This document shows, piece after piece, positions 6,935-7,387 of a DNA stretch of 7,387 nt; the first letter of the stretch is position 1, and each line of letters starts with the position of its first letter. The DNA is from an uncultured Clostridiaceae bacterium. GTDB taxonomy: Bacteria > Bacillota > Clostridia > Lachnospirales > Lachnospiraceae. Both the position numbers and the translations under genes were made by a program. Below the pieces are notes generated by a model, which saw only the letters and a list, made by a program, of their open reading frames with translations, made no database searches and had not been told where the DNA came from. Where the stretch lies: positions 1 through 7,387 of the forward strand of contig CAUCBQ010000103.1 in the NCBI GenBank assembly GCA_958441075.1, given 5' to 3'.

Positions 6935-6952
6935 TTCTTACGATTATAAGAA
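6935..6952 (-). promoter_or_regulatory. Inverted repeat over the liv -10 box, candidate operator
   Basis: TTCTTA and TAAGAA flank six bases (on the minus strand TAATCG), covering the -10 hexamer and the predicted start site near 6936. Its placement would let a bound repressor block the promoter. It does not resemble the CodY box (AATTTTCWGAAAATT) closely. No regulator gene is in the window. Confidence 0.4.
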
Positions 6953-6971
6953 TTTAACCCTGTATTGTCAA
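6943..6971 (-). promoter_or_regulatory. Perfect-consensus sigma-A promoter of the liv operon
   Basis: TTGACA (6971-6966) and TATAAT (6948-6943) are separated by exactly 17 nt, all 12 consensus positions matched. Transcription should start near 6936, giving a leader of about 100 nt before the binding-protein ATG. The promoter begins 32 nt after the gpsA stop. A promoter this strong usually implies either high constant expression or control by a repressor. Confidence 0.88.
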
Positions 6972-7003
6972 CCCTTTTCCCTGATCCCTGCTATACCGAA
7001 AAG

Positions 7004-7387
7004 TTATTCCTGCCATTCCAGCACGGCATTCTCTGCTCTCCGGTCCCTGAGCATCAGGTCGTACAGGGCGTCTCTGGCGGCCTTTCCCTCAAAAAGCACC
7101 GCATTTACCTGCTCTACAATAGGCATGGACACCTGATATTTCTGTGAAAGGGCCCTGGCAGCTCTGGCAGAATACACGCCCTCTACCACCATTTTCACCT
7201 CTTTCATAGCTTCATCCATAGTATAGCCCTTACCGATCAGAATACCAGCTCTGCGGTTCCGGCTGTGCATACTGGCACAGGTGACAATCAGATCTCCGAT
7301 TCCTGTCAGACCGGAAAAGGTCTCCTGTTTTCCGCCCATAGCCGTTCCAAGCCTCGTAATCTCCGCAATGCCTCTGGTAATCAGGGC
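7004..7387 (-). CDS. gpsA: NAD(P)H-dependent glycerol-3-phosphate dehydrogenase, C-terminal part (5' end outside window)
   Basis: GpsA reduces dihydroxyacetone phosphate to sn-glycerol 3-phosphate in the cytoplasm for phospholipid synthesis. The window holds the last 127 codons. The open frame continues upstream of the ATG at 7339, reading ALITRGIAEITRLGTAMGG, so that ATG is internal. The C-terminal substrate-binding domain is clear: ITRGIAEITRLG, then SGLTGIGDLIVTC and the conserved HSRNRRAG, followed by the all-helical MPIVEQVNAVLFEGK region. The whole protein is usually about 330-345 residues, so roughly 210 residues including the Rossmann NAD(P) domain lie outside. The frame ends with a TAA at 7006-7004. 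No convincing terminator follows, so some read-through into the liv operon is possible. Confidence 0.96.
   Translation of the reverse strand, partial: ALITRGIAEITRLGTAMGGKQETFSGLTGIGDLIVTCASMHSRNRRAGILIGKGYTMDEAMKEVKMVVEGVYSARAARALSQKYQVSMPIVEQVNAVLFEGKAARDALYDLMLRDRRAENAVLEWQE

Noticed and set aside
6974..7003. CTTTTC...GAAAAG inverted repeat after gpsA as a terminator
   Set aside because: The stem is only 6 bp with an 18-nt loop, and GGGTTGACA follows instead of a U tract.

Overview
The window reads as ordinary chromosome of an endospore-forming Clostridia bacterium, probably Lachnospiraceae-like. The reasons are a clear spoIVA gene, strong AGGAGG-type ribosome binding sites, sigma-A promoters of consensus type, a short Gram-positive lipoprotein signal, and moderate GC. 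The family-level placement is inference. Every supported gene lies on the minus strand, so gene order runs from high to low coordinates.

In transcription order the layout is: (1) the 3' end of gpsA, glycerol-3-phosphate dehydrogenase, 7387-7004, cut by the window edge; (2) a 169-nt intergenic region with a perfect-consensus sigma-A promoter (TTGACA-17-TATAAT) and two short inverted repeats; (3) a complete five-gene ABC importer of the branched-chain amino acid (LIV/HAAT) family: binding lipoprotein, permeases LivH and LivM, ATPases LivG and LivF, 6834-2103; (4) a 53-nt junction that serves as livF terminator, spoIVA promoter and spoIVA ribosome binding site; (5) spoIVA, the spore coat basement-layer ATPase, 2049-568; (6) a 105-nt spacer with a probable promoter; (7) the first 154 codons of a metallo-beta-lactamase/beta-CASP RNase-like protein, 462-1, cut by the window edge.

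The liv genes form one operon. The binding protein is separated from the permeases by a hairpin, and the four downstream genes are packed with gaps of 10-14 nt or a 1-nt overlap. The lipoprotein captures an amino acid outside the membrane, LivH/LivM form the channel, and LivG/LivF hydrolyse ATP. spoIVA belongs to a different programme (mother cell, sigma-E).

The most interesting point is the livF/spoIVA junction. A 12-bp G+C-rich hairpin followed by five U's looks like the liv terminator, but its 3' arm is the spoIVA Shine-Dalgarno and its loop is where a sigma-E transcript should begin. Read-through liv mRNA would therefore hide the spoIVA ribosome binding site, while sigma-E mRNA would lack the 5' arm and expose it. 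I see no novel protein system, phage, CRISPR, insertion sequence or RNA gene in this window.
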